A stretch of 64,000 bases of DNA from Streptomyces paludis (GCF_003344965.1 NZ_CP031194.1:8060001-8124000), one strand, 5' to 3'; positions 1 to 9,069 are shown, counted from the first letter of the stretch. The notes: generated from the sequence alone by a model not told the origin. Numbers and translations are program-made.

Positions 1-453
1 GATGTCCAGCTCCAGGGCGCCGTAGCAGACGGAGCCGAGGACGGCCTCGTCCAGCACCTGGCCGGCCGAGCGGACGGTCATCAGGTCGCCGAGTCCCTGG
101 TCGAAGGCCAGCTCCGGGGGGACCCGGGAGTCGATGCAGCCGAGCACGAGGGCGAAGGGGTGCTGGCCCGAGACAAGGGCCTCGCGCACGGTCCGTGTCT
201 CGTGCGGGTGCTGCTCCCGGAAGGTGCGCCAGCGGTGGTTGCCCTCCGCCAGCTCCCGGAGCGCGGCGTCCGGGGTGGTCGGGCGGGGGCGCTCGGCGCG
301 GGGCCGGCCGGCGGCTCCGGCAGAGGGTGCCGTCAGTGCCACACCTGCCGTCGCGGCCGTCCCCGCGAGGGCCGCGCGCAGCAGGGAACGGCGAGGAGTG
401 CCGAGCGTGGGGGTGGTGGGGGTGGTGGAGGGTGCGTGTCTGGTCGATATCAC
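1..453 (-). CDS. Tat-exported beta-carbonic anhydrase, N-terminal part (gene runs off the left edge)
   Basis: The frame opens at a GTG at 453 and stays open to the window edge, giving 151 residues. Residues 20-30 are a twin-arginine export signal (PRRSLLRA followed by an Ala/Gly-rich hydrophobic stretch), so the enzyme is probably exported folded. The mature part begins with the helix common to beta-class enzymes (DAALRELAEGNHRW), then the zinc-binding motif C106-I-D108-S-R110, in which Cys and Asp are the first active-site ligands. The second half of the zinc site (HxxC) lies outside the window. Expected role: reversible CO2 hydration at the cell surface. Secreted beta-carbonic anhydrases of this layout are common in Streptomyces. 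The start is inferred from the signal peptide. Confidence 0.8.
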   Translation of the reverse strand, partial: MISTRHAPSTTPTTPTLGTPRRSLLRAALAGTAATAGVALTAPSAGAAGRPRAERPRPTTPDAALRELAEGNHRWRTFREQHPHETRTVREALVSGQHPFALVLGCIDSRVPPELAFDQGLGDLMTVRSAGQVLDEAVLGSVCYGALELDI

Positions 454-604
454 GGCCGGAGACTATCCGTGAGATCTTTGGCCATGGATTTCGGTTGGTG
501 ATTTATTGACCCGATCTTGAACCAACGACCGCTCTCGCACCAGGTATTTGGCGTGAAGTCGCCAACTCTTCGCCTCTCGGTTTGGATCGCGGTGGAGCGT
601 GTGC

Positions 605-1186
605 GTGCCGCTGACCATGGTGTGGTTGCATGATCCGGTGATACGACCGATCGGTTCCATGGACGAGAACGCCGGCCCGGCACATCGAATCCGGCCACGG
701 GAGAAGGGTGACCTGGAGGCGTGCGCGCGGGTGCTCGCCGAGGTGCACCGGGGCGACGGCTACCCGGTGAACTGGCCCGAAATCCCCGCCGATTGGCTGG
801 CGCCCCCGGGACAGCTGGCCGGCTGGGTCGCCGAGCTGGACGGCCGCATCGTCGGACATCTGGCGCTGTCCCCGGCGGGCGACGGGGACGCGGCGCCCGG
901 GCTGTGGAGCGCGCGCACGGGCCGGCCCGCCGCCGGCAGCGCGGTGGTGAGCCGGCTGTTCGTCTCGCCGTCGGCGCGCGGCCACGGCCTCGGCGCCCTG
1001 CTGCTGGACCGGGCGGTACGGGACGCCGCCGCGCGCGGACTCCACCCCGTACTGGACGTCGTCGCCTCCGACACCGCGGCGGCGGCGCTCTACGAACGCC
1101 TCGGCTGGCACCTGCTGGCCGTCGTGGAGCAGCGCTGGAGCCCGGACCGGACGGTCACGGTCCGCTGTTACGCGGCGCCCGCCTGA
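605..1186 (+). CDS. GNAT family N-acetyltransferase
   Basis: Single-domain GNAT acetyltransferase that would move an acetyl group from acetyl-CoA to an unidentified small molecule or protein amine. The beta4 strand and acetyl-CoA pyrophosphate loop are clear: VVSRLFVSPSARGHGLGALL carries the R-x-x-G-x-G/A motif. The conserved late segment DTAAAALYERLGW follows. Start choice: GTG 605 has a GGTGGAG ribosome site seven bases upstream; ATG 659 would also keep the whole domain, so the first 18 residues are uncertain. The gene converges on the LacI regulator with a 13-base gap. The substrate cannot be told from sequence. Confidence 0.75.
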   Translation: MPLTMVWLHDPVIRPIGSMDENAGPAHRIRPREKGDLEACARVLAEVHRGDGYPVNWPEIPADWLAPPGQLAGWVAELDGRIVGHLALSPAGDGDAAPGLWSARTGRPAAGSAVVSRLFVSPSARGHGLGALLLDRAVRDAAARGLHPVLDVVASDTAAAALYERLGWHLLAVVEQRWSPDRTVTVRCYAAPA

Positions 1187-1199
1187 GCCGCGCGGACGG

Positions 1200-2246
1200 T
1201 CAGCGCGCCGCCGGCCGCCGGGTCGAGCTGCGGACCACCAGTTCGGGCTGGAGCACCACCGAACGGTGCGTATGACGCTCCGCGCCGGGTCCCGTCTCGG
1301 CCATCAGCATCTCGGCGGCCGTCCGCCCCATCGCGTCCGCCGGCTGCCGTACCGAGGTCAGCGGGACGACCGCCGCCGCGGCGAACTCGATGTCGTCGTA
1401 CCCGACGATCGACACATCGCCCGGCACATCGACCCCGGCCCCGTACATGGCCTGGAGCACCCCCAGCGCCAGCAGGTCGTTGGCGCAGAAGACGGCGGTG
1501 GGGCGCTCGGCGAGGCCCAGCAGCCGGGCCCCGGCGTCGATGCCCGAGGCCACGTCCAGCCGCGCCGACTCCACATGGCGCAGCGCCCCGTCCGGCAGCC
1601 CCGCCTCGCGCAGGGCGCGCAGCGCGCCCGAGTGCCGGTCGCGGCACTGGGGCAGCGACATCGGGCCGCTGATGTACGTCACCGAGCGGTGCCCCGCGGC
1701 GAGCAGATGCCGCACCGCGAGGGCGCCCCCGGCGACATCGTCCACCGAGACCGAGCAGCCCTCGGCGGCCGGCACGGCCCGGTCCACATGGACGAACGGA
1801 ATGTCCCGGCGCGCGAACTCCCGCACATTGCGGCCCGTCGCGTCCGCCGGGGTCAGCAGTACCCCGCGCACCCGCTGCTCGGCGAAGAGCGACAGATACT
1901 CGGCCTCCTCGGCCGGGCTGCCCGCGCTGTTGCAGAGCATCACCCCGAGCCCCGTCTCCCGCGCCGCGCGCTCCGCGCCCTTCGCGATGGCGACGAAGAA
2001 CGGATTCGCCATGTCCAGCACCAGAATCGCCAGAATGCGGCTGGTGCCGACCCTGAGCTGACGGGCCGTCTCGCTCCGGACGAAACCGAGCTGGTCTATG
2101 GCCGCCCGTACCCGCACCCGGGTGTGCTCGGACACCTTCTCCGGCCTGTTGAGCACGTTCGAGACAGTGCCGACCGAGACACCGGCCATCCTGGCCACGT
2201 CCTTGATGCCGACCGTCTGCGCCACGCGTCCTGCCTGTCCTGTCAC
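1200..2246 (-). CDS. LacI-family regulator closing the leftward rhamnose operon
   Basis: 348-residue LacI/GalR repressor: N-terminal helix-turn-helix (GIKDVARMAGVSVGTVSNV, about residues 14-32), hinge helix, then a periplasmic-binding-protein-like effector domain ending in a block with VGYDDIEFAAA and PLTSVRQPA. It starts 44 bases after the rhamnulokinase stop and is the last gene of the isomerase-aldolase-kinase operon, so it is probably cotranscribed with its targets. A close paralogue lies at 15729-16754 with the same recognition-helix residues (SVGTVSNV). Likely function: repression of rhamnose genes, relieved by a rhamnose-derived ligand, through the two LacI-type palindromes in the divergent promoter region. 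GTG 2246 is the longest start; GTG 2225 is an alternative. Confidence 0.85.
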   Translation of the reverse strand: MTGQAGRVAQTVGIKDVARMAGVSVGTVSNVLNRPEKVSEHTRVRVRAAIDQLGFVRSETARQLRVGTSRILAILVLDMANPFFVAIAKGAERAARETGLGVMLCNSAGSPAEEAEYLSLFAEQRVRGVLLTPADATGRNVREFARRDIPFVHVDRAVPAAEGCSVSVDDVAGGALAVRHLLAAGHRSVTYISGPMSLPQCRDRHSGALRALREAGLPDGALRHVESARLDVASGIDAGARLLGLAERPTAVFCANDLLALGVLQAMYGAGVDVPGDVSIVGYDDIEFAAAAVVPLTSVRQPADAMGRTAAEMLMAETGPGAERHTHRSVVLQPELVVRSSTRRPAAR

Positions 2247-2290
2247 ATCCCGTGGGTCACCTCACGCGGTACCCCTGCTCGCGCCGGTCA

Positions 2291-3796
2291 TCATATCGGC
2301 GCGCGCTCCCCGTGAGCCGCCGCCCGGTCCCAGGCCCGCCGGGCATCCCGGTCGCGCGTCGGCTCGTACCGGCGCGGCTCCGTCGTGGCGCGCAGCAGGG
2401 CGCGCAGATCGGACAGATCGCCGCGGACGGCGCCCGCGGCGCGCGCCTGCACGAGTACGTTGCCGAGCGCCGCCGCCTCGGCCGGCCCGGCCACCACGGG
2501 CAGCCCGCACGCGTCGGCGGTGAGTTGGCACAGCAGCTCGTTGTGGGCGCCGCCACCGACGATGTGCACGGTGTCCACGGCCCGGCCCGACAGCCGCTGC
2601 GCGTCCTCGATCGCCCGCCGGTGGGCGAGGGCCAGCGAGTCCAGCACACAGCGGGTGATCTCGGCCGGGCTCTCCGGGGCCTTCCCGCCCGAACGGCGCG
2701 CGGCGTCCGCGATCCGCCGCGGCATGTCGCCGGGCGGCAGGAACGCCGGGTCGTCGGCGTCCACGTACGACCGCAGCCCCGGCACCTCGGTGGCCTCGGC
2801 CAGCAGCCGGTCCAGCGACCGGGGCGCCCCCTCGGCCTCCCAGGTGCGCAGGCACTCCTGGAGCAGCCAGAGCCCCATGATGTTCCGCAGATAGCGGACG
2901 GTGCCGTCCACCCCCAGCTCATTGGTGAAGTTGGCCCGTCTGCTCTCCTCGGTCAGCACGGGCGCGTCCAGTTCCAGACCGGCCAGCGACCAGGTGCCGG
3001 TGGCGACATAGGCGAAGCGGTTCCCGGACGCGGGGACCGCCGCGACGGCCGAGGCCGTGTCGTGCGACCCGACGGCCGTCACCGGCACCGGACCCGTCAG
3101 CCCGGTCTCGGCCAGCACGTCGGGCAGCAGCACACCGGCCGGGTCACCGGGGCCGCGCAGCGGCGCGAACAGCCCCAGATCGATACCGAGCGCGTCGGCC
3201 ACCGACGGCGACCAGTCCCGCGCCCGCGGATCGATGAGCTGGGTGGTGGACGCGTTGGTCAGCTCCGTACCCGCCTCGCCGGTCAGCCAGTACGAGATGA
3301 GGTCGGGGATCAGCAGCAGCCGGTGCGCCGCGTCCAGCGCCGCGCTCCCGCGCGCGGCCGTGAGCTGGTACAGCGTGTTGAACGGCAGGTACTGGAGCCC
3401 GGTGGCCGCGTACAGCGCGGCGGGCCCCAGCACCGCGCCGGCTCTCTCGCCCTCGCCCTCCGTACGGGCGTCCCGGTAGTGCACCGGATTGCCGAGCAGG
3501 GCCCCCGACGCGTCGAGCAGCCCGTAGTCGACGGCCCAGGTGTCGACGCCGACACTCGCCGGCGCGCGCCCGGCGGCGGCGCCGGCCGCCCGCAGCCCGT
3601 CCAGCACCCCGCCGTACAGCGACAGGATGTCCCAGTGCAGGGTGCCGGCGATCCGCACCGGCCGGTTGGGGAAACGGTGCACCTCGTCGAGGCGCAGCGT
3701 GCCGGCGCCCCGGTCGGAGACATGCCCGACCATGACACGCCCGCTGGACGCGCCGAGGTCGACGGCGGCGAAGGGAAGCGGTTCGGAGAGTGACAC
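2291..3796 (-). CDS. rhaB: Rhamnulokinase (FGGY family)
   Basis: Phosphorylates L-rhamnulose to L-rhamnulose-1-phosphate with ATP. About 501 residues, normal for FGGY kinases. Visible motifs: N-terminal phosphate loop (AVDLGASSGRVMVGHV), VGVDTWAVDYGLLD, the catalytic-base region GSHDTASAVAAVP, the adenosine loop VATGTWSLAGLELD, and the C-terminal VGGGAHNELLCQLTADACG. Start: GTG 3796, with GAGG about six bases upstream; longer readings run into a low-complexity repeat and are unlikely. Upstream lies a 161-base spacer with five 8-bp tandem repeats and a strong hairpin separating it from the aldolase gene. Downstream, 44 bases to the LacI gene. Confidence 0.9.
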   Translation of the reverse strand: MSLSEPLPFAAVDLGASSGRVMVGHVSDRGAGTLRLDEVHRFPNRPVRIAGTLHWDILSLYGGVLDGLRAAGAAAGRAPASVGVDTWAVDYGLLDASGALLGNPVHYRDARTEGEGERAGAVLGPAALYAATGLQYLPFNTLYQLTAARGSAALDAAHRLLLIPDLISYWLTGEAGTELTNASTTQLIDPRARDWSPSVADALGIDLGLFAPLRGPGDPAGVLLPDVLAETGLTGPVPVTAVGSHDTASAVAAVPASGNRFAYVATGTWSLAGLELDAPVLTEESRRANFTNELGVDGTVRYLRNIMGLWLLQECLRTWEAEGAPRSLDRLLAEATEVPGLRSYVDADDPAFLPPGDMPRRIADAARRSGGKAPESPAEITRCVLDSLALAHRRAIEDAQRLSGRAVDTVHIVGGGAHNELLCQLTADACGLPVVAGPAEAAALGNVLVQARAAGAVRGDLSDLRALLRATTEPRRYEPTRDRDARRAWDRAAAHGERAPI

Positions 3797-3814
3797 GGCA
3801 GACCTCGTGAAGGG

Positions 3815-3854
3815 GACAGGGAGACAGGGAGACAGGGAGACAGGGAGACAGGGA
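3815..3854. repeat. Tandem repeat, five copies of GACAGGGA
   Basis: Five perfect head-to-tail copies of the 8-mer GACAGGGA, followed by degenerate purine-rich sequence to about 3880, lie in the spacer between the aldolase and kinase genes. On the transcribed strand this is a pyrimidine-rich tract starting 18 bases before the rhaB start codon. Slipped-strand copy-number change is possible. Confidence 0.9.
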
Positions 3855-3896
3855 GGGACAAGGAGAGAAGGGAGACGCAGGGAGATACGAGGGGTA

Positions 3897-3949
3897 CGGG
3901 TGCGGGGTGTACGGGGCCGGAGCAGCCCGTCCCGTACACCCCGCACCCG
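3897..3949 (-). terminator. 19-bp perfect inverted repeat after the aldolase gene
   Basis: Arms 3897-3915 and 3931-3949 are perfect 19-bp complements around a 15-base loop, starting 8 bases past the stop of the aldolase/dehydrogenase gene on the coding strand. No U-tract follows. Because rhaB lies downstream in the same direction, this could be a partial intra-operon terminator or a 3'-end stabilising structure rather than a full stop. Confidence 0.65.
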
Positions 3950-3957
3950 CCGCGCGC

Positions 3958-6012
3958 TCAGCGCAGGAACGCCGCCGCGACCCCCGCGTCCACCGGGATG
4001 TGCAGCCCCGTCGTATGGCTCAGCTCACCGCCCGTCAGCGCGAACACCGCGTTGGCCACATGCTCCGGCAGCACCTCCCGCTTGAGGATCGTCCGCTGCG
4101 CGTAGAACTCGCCGAGCTTCTCCTCCTCCACGCCGTACACCGCGGCCCGCTCCGCGCCCCAGCCGCCCGCGAAGATCCCCGAACCGCGTACCACCCCGTC
4201 GGGGTTCACCCCGTTCACCCGGATCCCGAGTCCGCCCAGCTCGGCGGCGAGCAGCCGCACCTGGTGGGCCTGGTCGGCCTTGGTCGCGGAGTACGCGATG
4301 TTGTTGGGGCCCGCGAACACCGCGTTCTTGGAGGCGATGTAGACGATGTCACCGCCGGACTTCTGATCGGTCATCACCCGGGCCGCCTCGCGCGAGACCA
4401 GGAAGGACCCGCGCGCCATGATGGAGTGCTGGAGGTCCCAGTCCCGGGCCGTCGTCTCCAGCAGCGGCTTCGAGATCGAGATACCGGCGTTGTTGACGAC
4501 CAGGTCCACCCCGCCGAAGGCGAGCACGGCCGCGTCGAACGCCGCCCCGATCGCCGCCTCGTCCGTCACGTCCACCGTCACCGCCACGGCCCGGTCCGCG
4601 CCGCCCAGCTCCTCGACGACCGCCGCCGCGCCCCCGGCGTTCAGATCGGCCACCACGACGCACGCGCCCTCGGCGGCCAGCCGGTGCGCGATGGCCCGGC
4701 CGATCCCCGACCCCGCGCCGGTGACCAGCGCGACCCGCGCGGCCAGCGCCTTCGGCGCCGGCATCCGGCGCAGCTTGGCCTCCTCCAGCTCCCAGTACTC
4801 GATCCGGAACTTCTCCGACTCCTCGATCGGCGCGTACGAGGAGACGGCCTCGGCGCCGCGCATCACGTTGACCGCGTTGAGGTAGAACTCCCCGGCGACC
4901 CGGGCGGTCTGCTTGTCCTTGCCGAAGGAGAACATGCCCACCCCGGGCACCAGCACGATCGCCGGGTCCGCGCCGCGCATCGCCGGCGAGCCGGGCACCG
5001 CGTGCCGCTCGTAGTAGGCGCGGTACTCCTCGCGGTACGCGGTGTGCAGGGCGGCCAGCCGCTCCCGTACCTCCTCCAGCGGCGCGCCGGCCGGCAGATC
5101 GAGGACCAGCGGGCGGACCTTGGTGCGCAGGAAGTGGTCCGGGCAGGAGGTGCCCAGCGCGGCCAGCCGCGGATGCTCCGCGCGGGCGAGGAAGTCGAGG
5201 ACCGGCTCCGTGTCGGTGAAGTGCCCGACCTGCCGCCGGTCGGTGGAGGCGATCCCGCGGATCAGCGGCGCCAGCGCGGCGGCCCGGGCGCGCCGCTGCT
5301 CCGCCGGCAGCGGCTCGTACCCCGGCAGGACCGGACCGAAGGGCTCCGGCGCGCCCCGCTCGGCGAGAAACGTCTCGGCGGTGCGGATGATGTGCAGGGA
5401 GTTACGCTCGCACTCCTCGGAGGTCGCGCCCCAGGCGGTGATGCCGTGGCCGCCGAGCACACAGCCGATCGCCCGCGGGTTGGCCGCCTTGACCGCGGCG
5501 ATGTCCAGACCGAGCTGGAAGCCGGGGCGCCGCCAGGGCACCCAGACGACCGTGTCGCCGAAACACTCGGCCGTCAGCTTCTCGCCGTCGGCCGCGCAGG
5601 CCAGCGCGATACCCGAGTCGGGGTGCAGATGGTCCACATGAGGGGCGTCGACCAGCCCGTGCATCGCGGTGTCGATCGACGGGGCCGCGCCGCCCTTTCC
5701 GTGCAGGCAGTAGTCGAACGCGGCGACCATCTCGTCCTCGCGGTCGACCCCCGGATAGACACCGCTCAGCGCGCGCAGCCGGTCGACCCGCAGCGCGGCC
5801 AGGCCCTCCGGCCGCAGCGTGCCCAGATCGCCGCCCGATCCCTTCACCCACATCAGCTCGACCTCGTCACCCGTGACCGGGTCGGTGGCGGAGCCCTTGG
5901 CGGAGGTGTTGCCGCCCGCGTAATTGGTGTTGCGCGGATCGGCGCCGAGCCGGTGCGAACGGGCGAGCAACTGCTCGGCCTCGGGGTGAAGACGGGGCTG
6001 GTCGTTCATCAT
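3958..6012 (-). CDS. rhaD: Bifunctional rhamnulose-1-phosphate aldolase / short-chain dehydrogenase
   Basis: A two-domain catabolic enzyme of about 684 residues. The N-terminal half is a class II (zinc) aldolase (NYAGGNTSAKG, the metal-ligand region DHLHPDSGIALA, and later GGHGITAWG) that splits rhamnulose-1-phosphate into DHAP and L-lactaldehyde. The C-terminal third is an SDR oxidoreductase with NAD motif TGAGSGIGRAIAHRLA, NNAG and the catalytic Y-x-x-x-K (YSATK), expected to oxidise lactaldehyde to lactate. The fusion is established for rhamnose loci of actinobacteria and bacilli. Two adjacent ATG codons (6012, 6009) follow GAGGGAC; spacing favours the second. It lies 82 bases after the isomerase gene in the same operon. 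Confidence 0.9.
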   Translation of the reverse strand: MMNDQPRLHPEAEQLLARSHRLGADPRNTNYAGGNTSAKGSATDPVTGDEVELMWVKGSGGDLGTLRPEGLAALRVDRLRALSGVYPGVDREDEMVAAFDYCLHGKGGAAPSIDTAMHGLVDAPHVDHLHPDSGIALACAADGEKLTAECFGDTVVWVPWRRPGFQLGLDIAAVKAANPRAIGCVLGGHGITAWGATSEECERNSLHIIRTAETFLAERGAPEPFGPVLPGYEPLPAEQRRARAAALAPLIRGIASTDRRQVGHFTDTEPVLDFLARAEHPRLAALGTSCPDHFLRTKVRPLVLDLPAGAPLEEVRERLAALHTAYREEYRAYYERHAVPGSPAMRGADPAIVLVPGVGMFSFGKDKQTARVAGEFYLNAVNVMRGAEAVSSYAPIEESEKFRIEYWELEEAKLRRMPAPKALAARVALVTGAGSGIGRAIAHRLAAEGACVVVADLNAGGAAAVVEELGGADRAVAVTVDVTDEAAIGAAFDAAVLAFGGVDLVVNNAGISISKPLLETTARDWDLQHSIMARGSFLVSREAARVMTDQKSGGDIVYIASKNAVFAGPNNIAYSATKADQAHQVRLLAAELGGLGIRVNGVNPDGVVRGSGIFAGGWGAERAAVYGVEEEKLGEFYAQRTILKREVLPEHVANAVFALTGGELSHTTGLHIPVDAGVAAAFLR

Positions 6013-6094
6013 GTCCCTCGGTGAAGTGCGGTCTCTACGGGTGGACGGGGCACGGAGTACGGGTACGGGCCCGGCGGCGGCGGCCGACGGGCGC

Positions 6095-7264
6095 TCAGGC
6101 ACCCCAGCCGGCCTGGGTGCCGCCGACCCGCTCCGCGGCGATCCTCTTGCCGTAACCGGAGGCGTGGTACGCGGCGACCGGGTCGGCGTCCGCGCCCAGC
6201 TCCGCGCGCGCCTCGGCCACCAGCGGGCGGACATCGGTGTTGAAGGCGTCCATCAGCACCGCGTTGGCGGCCAGCACGTCCCCGGAGCGCTGCGCCGCGT
6301 CCAGCGCGTCCGCGTCCACCAGCAGCGCCTTGGCCGTGGCCTCCTGGACGTTCATCACCGAGCGGATGATCGCGGGGATCTTCTCCTCGATGTTGTGGCA
6401 CTGGTCGAGCATGAACGCCGTCCGCGAGGTGTACCCGCCGCCCCTGATCACCTCGTACATGATCCGGAACAGCTGGAAGGGGTCGGCGGCGCCGGCCATC
6501 AGGTCGTCGTCCGCGTAGAAGCGCGAGTTGAAGTCGAAGCCGCCGAGCTTCCCCTCCCGCAGCAGCAGCGCGACGATGAACTCGATGTTGGTGCCCGGCG
6601 CGTGGTGCCCGGTGTCCACGACGACCTGGGCCTTCTCACCGAGCTTGAGGCAGTGCGCGTACGCCGTGCCCCAGTCCGGTACGTCCGTGGCGTAGAAGGC
6701 GGGCTCGAACAGCTTGTACTCCAGCAGCATCCGCTGGTCGTCACCGAGCCGTTCGTACACCGCCGACAGGGCCTCGGCGAGCCGTCCCTGGCGCGCGGAG
6801 ATGTCGTCCTGGCCCGGGTAGTTGATGCCGTCGGAGAACCAGAGCTTCAAATCGCGCGACCCGGTGGCGTCCATGACGTCCACGCACTCCAGCAGATGCC
6901 CCAGCGCCTTGCGGCGCACGGCGGCGTCCGGATGGGTGACGGAACCGAGCTTGTAGTCGTCGTCCTGGAACACGTTCGAGTTGATCGCCCCGATCCGCAG
7001 CCCCAGCTCCCGCGCCCCGTCCGCGAGCCCGGCGTAGTCGTCGACGCGGTCCCACGGGATGTGCAGGGCCACCGTCGGCGCCACGCCCGTGTGGGCGTGC
7101 ACCCGGGCGGCGTCCGCCAGCTTCTCGGCCGGGGTGCGCGGCACGCCCGGCTGGGTGAACACCTTGAACCGCGTACCGGAATTCCCGAACGCCCACGACG
7201 GCGTCTCGACGGCCTGTGACTTCAGCGCCGCCTTCACAGCGGACACGGCGGATCGACCCGTCAT
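6095..7264 (-). CDS. rhaI: L-rhamnose isomerase (RhaI type)
   Basis: Converts L-rhamnose to L-rhamnulose, the first intracellular step. 389 residues, matching the Pseudomonas-type RhaI rather than the E. coli RhaA family. Metal- and substrate-binding segments are visible: LEYKLFEPAFYA (Glu ligand), VVVDTGHHAPGTNIEF (Asp/His) and GGFDFNSRFYADDDLM (Asp). First gene of the leftward operon; ATG 7264 is 56 bases from a LacI-type operator that sits just downstream of a consensus promoter. Confidence 0.93.
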   Translation of the reverse strand: MTGRSAVSAVKAALKSQAVETPSWAFGNSGTRFKVFTQPGVPRTPAEKLADAARVHAHTGVAPTVALHIPWDRVDDYAGLADGARELGLRIGAINSNVFQDDDYKLGSVTHPDAAVRRKALGHLLECVDVMDATGSRDLKLWFSDGINYPGQDDISARQGRLAEALSAVYERLGDDQRMLLEYKLFEPAFYATDVPDWGTAYAHCLKLGEKAQVVVDTGHHAPGTNIEFIVALLLREGKLGGFDFNSRFYADDDLMAGAADPFQLFRIMYEVIRGGGYTSRTAFMLDQCHNIEEKIPAIIRSVMNVQEATAKALLVDADALDAAQRSGDVLAANAVLMDAFNTDVRPLVAEARAELGADADPVAAYHASGYGKRIAAERVGGTQAGWGA

Positions 7265-7319
7265 CTCTCAGCGCTCCCGTGGTGCGGACTCGCCAGGCGA
7301 GTCGGTGTCGCGATTCCTT

Positions 7320-7333
7320 ATGAATCGTTTCAT
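7320..7333 (-). promoter_or_regulatory. LacI-type operator of the rhaI promoter
   Basis: The 14-mer ATGAATCGTTTCAT is a near-perfect palindrome (one mismatched pair) around the central C-G step usual for LacI-family sites. It begins 7 bases downstream of the rhaI -10 box, so bound repressor would block transcription initiation or early elongation. It matches the second site at 7486-7497 under the common form TGAAwCsTTTCA. Confidence 0.75.
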
Positions 7334-7340
7334 CGCGGTG

Positions 7341-7369
7341 AAGCTATGGGAGTGGACCACGTGTGTCAA
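7341..7369 (-). promoter_or_regulatory. Promoter of the rhaI-rhaD-rhaB-lacI operon
   Basis: On the minus strand, TTGACA (7369-7364) is followed after 17 bases by TAGCTT (7346-7341), an almost ideal housekeeping-sigma (HrdB-type) promoter. Transcription should start about 7 bases further, inside or next to the operator. Confidence 0.75.
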
Positions 7370-7441
7370 CCCTCCGCGCAGCACCCGTGAGCCCCCTGCG
7401 GCGCGCGGGGGAAGCCCCCGGAAAATGTCGTGCGCGGCCCA

Positions 7442-7471
7442 TTGACGCCGTCCCTGGGCGACGTTTAGCTT
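7442..7471 (+). promoter_or_regulatory. Promoter of the rhamnose ABC transporter operon
   Basis: TTGACG (7442-7447), 18-base spacer, TAGCTT (7466-7471). The -10 is identical to that of the divergent rhaI promoter, and the LacI-type operator again lies just downstream, pointing to joint control of both operons. Confidence 0.7.
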
Positions 7472-7485
7472 CCGTGCAACTTCTT

Positions 7486-7497
7486 TGAAACCTTTCA
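7486..7497 (+). promoter_or_regulatory. LacI-type operator of the transporter operon
   Basis: TGAAACCTTTCA is a 12-bp palindrome with one mismatched pair, centred about 14 bases after the predicted transcription start and 42 bases before the ATPase start codon. It pairs with the site at 7320-7333. Confidence 0.7.
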
Positions 7498-7539
7498 CGG
7501 CGGGTGGTGCTCTCCGGCCATTACCGCTGAGGAGCCCCC

Positions 7540-9069
7540 ATGAACCAGCCCGCCACAGGTCCCGCCCCGGTCCTGGCCCTCAAGGACGTGAGCAAGTCCT
7601 TCGGCGCTGTCAGGGCTTTGCGGGATGTCTCCCTGCGTCTGCTCCCCGGTGAGGTCCACGCCCTCGCCGGGGAGAACGGCGCGGGCAAGTCCACGCTGAT
7701 CAAGACGCTCGCCGGGGTGCACCGGCCCGACAGCGGCGCCGTGCTGCTCGACGGCGAGCCCGTCGTCTTCCACGGCCCGGCCGACGCCCGGGACGCCGGT
7801 ATCGCCGTCATCTACCAGGAGCCGACCCTCTTCCCCGATCTGTCGATCGCGGAGAACATCTTCATGGGCCGTCAGCCCCGCCGCTCCTTCGGCCGTATCG
7901 ACCGCGCCGCCGTACGGGAGACCACCGCCGCCCTGATGAAGCGGCTCGGCGTCGACCTCGAACCCGACCGGCCCGCCCGTGGCCTCTCCATCGCCGACCA
8001 GCAGATCGTCGAGATCGCCAAGGCGCTCTCCTTCGACGCGCGGGTCCTCATCATGGACGAACCGACCGCCGCCCTCACCGGCGGCGAGACCGCCCGGCTC
8101 TTCTCCGTCGTGCGCACCCTGCGGGCCGAGGGCGCCGCCGTCCTGTTCATCTCGCACCGGCTGGAGGAGATCTTCGCGCTCTGCCAGCGGGTCACCACCC
8201 TGCGGGACGGCCGCTGGATCTCCTCGCTGCCGCTGGCCGGACTCACCGAGGACGATCTCGTACGCTCCATGGTCGGCCGCGACCTCGGCGAGCTGTACCC
8301 CAAGCAGCAGACCACCGCAGGCGACACCGCGCTGTCGGTCCGGAGACTGACCCGTGAGGGCGTCTTCCACGACATCTCCTTCGACGTACGGCGCGGCGAG
8401 ATCGTCGCGCTCGCCGGGCTGGTCGGCGCGGGCCGCAGCGAGGTCGCGCAGGCCGTCTTCGGCGTCGACCGGGCCGACGCCGGCGAGGTGACCGTCGACG
8501 GCCGTACGCTGCCCGCCGGTTCACCGACCGCCGCCATGGCGGCCGGACTCGCGCTGGTCCCCGAGGACCGGCGGCAGCGCGGACTGGTGATGGACATGTC
8601 CATCGAACGCAATATCGCGCTCACCGGCCTGGACCGGCTGGGCCGCGCCGGTCTGGTCCGCCGTCCGCTGGAGCGCGGCCGGGCCGCGGACTGGGCCGTA
8701 CGCCTCCAGCTCAAGTACAACCGCCTCGCCGACCCGGTCGGTGTGCTCTCCGGCGGCAACCAGCAGAAGGTCGTCCTCGCCAAGTGGCTGGCCACCGAAC
8801 CGGCCGTCCTCATCGTCGACGAACCCACCCGCGGGATCGACGTCGGCACCAAGGCCGAGGTGCACCGGCTGCTCTCCTCGCTCGCCGCCGAGGGGCTCGC
8901 CGTCCTCATGATCTCCTCCGACCTGCCGGAGGTCCTCGGCATGGCCGACCGGGTGCTCGTCATGCGCGAGGGCCGGCTCACCGCCGAGATCCCCCGCGCC
9001 GAGGCGACCGAGGAGACCGTCATGGCGGCGGCGACCGGACTGGGCGAAGGCGAAAGGGCCACGGCATGA
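7540..9069 (+). CDS. rhaT: Rhamnose ABC transporter ATPase (two nucleotide-binding domains)
   Basis: 509-residue sugar-type ATPase with two fused nucleotide-binding domains, as in RbsA/XylG and the rhizobial RhaT. First domain: Walker [10 protein letters not shown] at residues 44-52, then the signature and Walker [11 protein letters not shown]. The second domain has the usual degenerate Walker A (GLVGAGRSE), signature LSGGNQQK and Walker [12 protein letters not shown]. It powers uptake through the two permeases that follow. ATG 7540 is preceded by GAGGAG. Its stop overlaps the next start (ATGA). First gene of an eight-gene rightward operon. Confidence 0.9.
   Translation: MNQPATGPAPVLALKDVSKSFGAVRALRDVSLRLLPGEVHALAGENGAGKSTLIKTLAGVHRPDSGAVLLDGEPVVFHGPADARDAGIAVIYQEPTLFPDLSIAENIFMGRQPRRSFGRIDRAAVRETTAALMKRLGVDLEPDRPARGLSIADQQIVEIAKALSFDARVLIMDEPTAALTGGETARLFSVVRTLRAEGAAVLFISHRLEEIFALCQRVTTLRDGRWISSLPLAGLTEDDLVRSMVGRDLGELYPKQQTTAGDTALSVRRLTREGVFHDISFDVRRGEIVALAGLVGAGRSEVAQAVFGVDRADAGEVTVDGRTLPAGSPTAAMAAGLALVPEDRRQRGLVMDMSIERNIALTGLDRLGRAGLVRRPLERGRAADWAVRLQLKYNRLADPVGVLSGGNQQKVVLAKWLATEPAVLIVDEPTRGIDVGTKAEVHRLLSSLAAEGLAVLMISSDLPEVLGMADRVLVMREGRLTAEIPRAEATEETVMAAATGLGEGERATA

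Noticed and set aside
3815..3854. CRISPR-like repeats
   Set aside because: Units are 8 bp and directly abutting with no spacers.
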